Positions 61,756 to 64,000 of a stretch of 64,000 bases of DNA are shown in pieces (the stretch's first letter is position 1; each line of letters opens with the position of its first letter). The DNA is taken from positions 1 through 64,000 of the forward strand of contig NZ_JAPDFT010000003.1 of NCBI RefSeq assembly GCF_025949665.1, given 5' to 3'. The notes beneath the pieces were generated by a model. That model was not told the DNA's origin and searched no databases. It saw only the letters and a list, made by a program, of their open reading frames with translations. Source of the stretch: Chryseobacterium viscerum. GTDB taxonomy: Bacteria > Bacteroidota > Bacteroidia > Flavobacteriales > Weeksellaceae. The position numbers were made by a program, and so were the translations under genes.

Positions 61756-63006
61756 ATGGAAAAAAATGAAAACAGTAGAAAAGTAAAACTTAAAGTTGAA
61801 GACCTGACTATTATTTTTGGCAAAAACAAAGAAAAAGCACAGGAACTTTTAGACAAAGGCTTTTCCAAAAAAGAAATTCTTGAAAAAACAGGATGTACCA
61901 TAGGAATCAACAAAGCAAGCTTTGAAATCTATGAAGGTGAATTCTTTGTCATCATGGGATTGTCAGGAAGTGGAAAATCTACACTGCTGCGCTGTCTTAA
62001 CAGACTGAATGAACCCACTTCCGGAAAAGTATACATCAATGATGATGATATTACAAGCAAAAACAATAAGGAACTTCTGGAAGTAAGAAGAACGGAAATG
62101 AGTATGGTATTTCAGAAATTCGGATTGCTGCCCCATCATACTATTTTAGATAATGCAGGTTTCGGACTGGAAATCAGAGGAGAAAGCAAAGCTTCCCGTG
62201 ATGAAAAAGCACAGAAAGCCCTGGATATTGTAGGATTGAATGGCTTTGAAAATCAGTACCCTTCCCAACTTTCAGGAGGGATGCAGCAAAGAGTAGGATT
62301 GGCAAGAGCTTTGGCAAATGATCCTGAAGTTTTACTTATGGATGAAGCCTTCTCCGCACTGGATCCTTTGATAAAATCTGAAATGCAGGATCAAATGCTT
62401 GAACTACAGAATACCCTTCAAAAAACCATTGTCTTCATTACCCACGATTTGGACGAAGCCATTAAAATCGGAGACCGCATCGTCATTATGAAAGATGGTG
62501 TCATAGAACAGATAGGAACAGCCGAAGATATTTTAACCAATCCTGCCAGCGACTATGTGAAAGCATTCGTAGAGAAAGTAGACCGTAAAACAATTATCAC
62601 TGCCAGATCCTTGATGTTTGATAAAGCCACGGTAGTACGTTTCAGAAAAGACGGTCCTGAAGGAGCTTTAAGAAAAATGAGAGCTACAGGTCTGGAAAAC
62701 TTACCTGTAGTAGATTTTCAGAATAAATTTCTGGGATTTGTCACCCTTAATGATGTTGTGCGCATCGCCAAAAAGAAAGAACCTACAGTGGAATCCATTA
62801 TCAACAGTAATGTCCCTTCAGTTTATCCGGAAGTTACGGTTGAGGAAATGTTACCATTAATTTCCGGAAGTAAATCAGCCATCGCTGTGATTGATGAAGA
62901 CAGTAAGTTTCTAGGTCTTATTACCCAGCTATCACTTGTCATAGAAGCTACCAAGTTTAACGAAGAAGAGATCATAGAATTAAAAGAAATCGCAAACAAC
63001 CAATAA
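61756..63006 (+). CDS. Glycine betaine/proline-type ABC transporter ATP-binding protein with CBS domains
   Basis: 416 residues. ABC domain: Walker A GLSGSGKST, signature LSGGMQQRVGLARAL, Walker B LLMDEAFSALDP and H-loop ITHDLDEA. Residues ~285-410 contain two CBS motifs (ARSLMFDKATVVRF, VVDFQNKFLGFVTL), which in OpuA sense ionic strength. Member of the QAT/OpuA group for osmoprotectant uptake. It overlaps no gene; the permease follows 1 bp later. Confidence 0.92.
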   Translation: MEKNENSRKVKLKVEDLTIIFGKNKEKAQELLDKGFSKKEILEKTGCTIGINKASFEIYEGEFFVIMGLSGSGKSTLLRCLNRLNEPTSGKVYINDDDITSKNNKELLEVRRTEMSMVFQKFGLLPHHTILDNAGFGLEIRGESKASRDEKAQKALDIVGLNGFENQYPSQLSGGMQQRVGLARALANDPEVLLMDEAFSALDPLIKSEMQDQMLELQNTLQKTIVFITHDLDEAIKIGDRIVIMKDGVIEQIGTAEDILTNPASDYVKAFVEKVDRKTIITARSLMFDKATVVRFRKDGPEGALRKMRATGLENLPVVDFQNKFLGFVTLNDVVRIAKKKEPTVESIINSNVPSVYPEVTVEEMLPLISGSKSAIAVIDEDSKFLGLITQLSLVIEATKFNEEEIIELKEIANNQ

Positions 63007-63007
63007 G

Positions 63008-63835
63008 ATGAATAAAACTATAGATATAGGTCAATATGTAGAAACTGCAATCAATTGGCTCACAGAAAATGGAAAACCTGTATTTGATGTCATAAAACAT
63101 GTAGGAAATTCCTCTATCATGGGGATTGAATGGATTCTTACAAACACACCCTTTTATGTTATCATTCTCTTTTTTACACTGCTAGCATTATGGAAAGCCG
63201 GAAAAGGCATTGCTGTAGTCACTGCAGCCGGGCTGAGTTTAATATTTCTAATGGGACTATGGAAAGAAACGATGGAAACTCTGGCGCTTATTTTTGTATC
63301 CACCATTACGGCCCTTATTTTTTCTATTCCTCTGGGAATTTTGGCTGCTAAAAGCAAGATAGCAGAAAAAATCATTCGTCCCTTACTGGATTTGATGCAG
63401 ACCATGCCCGCATTTGTTTACCTGATTCCTGCCGTACTGTTTTTCAGTATTGGTAAGGTACCCGGAGCTTTTGCAACGATTATTTTTGCGATGCCGCCTG
63501 CGGTTCGATTAACAACATTGGGAATTGAAGCCGTTCCGAAAGACATTGTAGAAGCGGCAAGGGCTTTCGGTGCCACTAACCGTCAGATTTTGTTTAAAGT
63601 AGAACTTCCTTTAGCGATGAAAACGATTTTAACCGGGATCAATCAAACCATACTGTTATCCTTATCTATGGTTGTTATTGCAGGAATGATTGCCGCAGGT
63701 GGTTTGGGAGAAAAAGTACTGGAAGGAATTAATAATCTGGATATCGGATTAGGATTTGAAAGTGGTTTATCCGTAGTGATTTTAGCCATTATCCTGGACC
63801 GTATTACTCAGGGATTTGTAAAGAAAAAGCAATAA
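63008..63835 (+). CDS. ABC transporter permease (ProW/OpuA type)
   Basis: 275 residues with about six to seven transmembrane helices. The EAA loop is visible in EAARAFGATNRQILFKVELPLA, which contacts the ATPase. It is in the betaine/choline/proline branch. It is followed 1 bp later by the substrate-binding lipoprotein gene. Confidence 0.9.
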   Translation: MNKTIDIGQYVETAINWLTENGKPVFDVIKHVGNSSIMGIEWILTNTPFYVIILFFTLLALWKAGKGIAVVTAAGLSLIFLMGLWKETMETLALIFVSTITALIFSIPLGILAAKSKIAEKIIRPLLDLMQTMPAFVYLIPAVLFFSIGKVPGAFATIIFAMPPAVRLTTLGIEAVPKDIVEAARAFGATNRQILFKVELPLAMKTILTGINQTILLSLSMVVIAGMIAAGGLGEKVLEGINNLDIGLGFESGLSVVILAIILDRITQGFVKKKQ

Positions 63836-63836
63836 G

Positions 63837-64000
63837 ATGAAACAATTAAAATATCTGTTTTTCCCCGTTTTAATGTTGATATTTATAGCATTAAGTTCGT
63901 GTGGAAACATAAAAAATTCAAAATACATCACCATAGGAATGGTAGACGGCTGGGCGGAGGATGTTGCGATGACGCATGTTGCAAAAGCCATTCTGGACAA
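63837..64000 (+). CDS. Substrate-binding lipoprotein of the betaine ABC transporter (5' part, cut by the window)
   Basis: The first 54 codons are present. The frame starts MKQLKYLFFPVL, with a lipobox LSSCGN. The mature part ITIGMVDGWAEDVAMTHVA matches the first strand and helix of OpuAC/ProX-type binding proteins, which hold quaternary amines with Trp residues. It continues past 64000. As the third gene of the operon it would supply substrate to the permease. Confidence 0.87.
   Translation, partial: MKQLKYLFFPVLMLIFIALSSCGNIKNSKYITIGMVDGWAEDVAMTHVAKAILD

Overview
The window reads as a chromosomal segment of a Bacteroidota bacterium of the Chryseobacterium / Flavobacteriia type. The support is: low GC; promoters with a -7 element of the form TAnnTTTG rather than sigma70 boxes; weak Shine-Dalgarno signals; a subtype-iii (Bacteroidota) type VI secretion system; an S46 dipeptidyl-peptidase; and a curli cluster of the Bacteroidota kind. 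No rRNA or tRNA gene, transposase, integrase or CRISPR array was seen.

Layout. 0-8.8 kb: M16 metallopeptidase (+), a GNAT/polysaccharide-deacetylase pair (-), an S46 peptidase (-) and an NlpE-like lipoprotein (+). 8.8-15.6 kb: MgtC-like protein, a YdeI-family protein, an orphan Imm22-like immunity protein, a PP2C phosphatase/membrane protein/lipoprotein cluster, and polA. 15.7-32.9 kb: a T6SS-iii accessory region, all on the minus strand. In transcription order it holds two TssO-like proteins, a PKD-domain protein, TssR, TssD3, VgrG, a metzincin-motif protein (probable effector), a lipoprotein overlapping it (probable immunity), a membrane protein, ClpV/TssH, a lytic transglycosylase, TssD2 and TssD1. 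The sheath, baseplate and membrane genes tssB, C, E, F, G, K and N are not here, so the system must be split or incomplete. 33-37.8 kb: two LuxR-type regulators with degenerate receivers flank HU, a 29-residue basic ribosomal-type protein, RNase G and OsmC.

38-43.5 kb: a curli operon (minus strand): csgA-like, csgB-like, csgE with a CsgC-like N-terminal domain, csgF, csgG with a C-terminal beta-barrel, and a beta-propeller lipoprotein. 43.9-53.6 kb: housekeeping genes (Nudix, PlsC, Mpl, flavin oxidoreductase, DNA alkylation repair, aldo/keto reductase, two GNATs, LysR, metallophosphoesterase). 54-61.2 kb: a redox/stress set (MdaB-like, NAD-epimerase, ABM monooxygenase, DJ-1/PfpI, aldo/keto reductase, cyclase, AhpD-like, DoxX, Crp-type regulator, DUF1304). 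61.7-64 kb: a glycine-betaine-type ABC transporter cut by the window edge.

The most interesting signal is regulatory. All three tssD genes carry the same upstream element: 14-bp inverted repeats at a 21-bp period, starting exactly 51 bp beyond a -7 box that lacks a -33 TTG. The curli csgA promoter has a similar layout: three direct repeats of 22-24 bp starting 49 bp beyond its -7 box. With the two regulators whose receiver Asp is replaced by Glu or Ser, this suggests a shared activation scheme for two surface systems. Many intergenic gaps also contain sequence with a strict 7-bp register.
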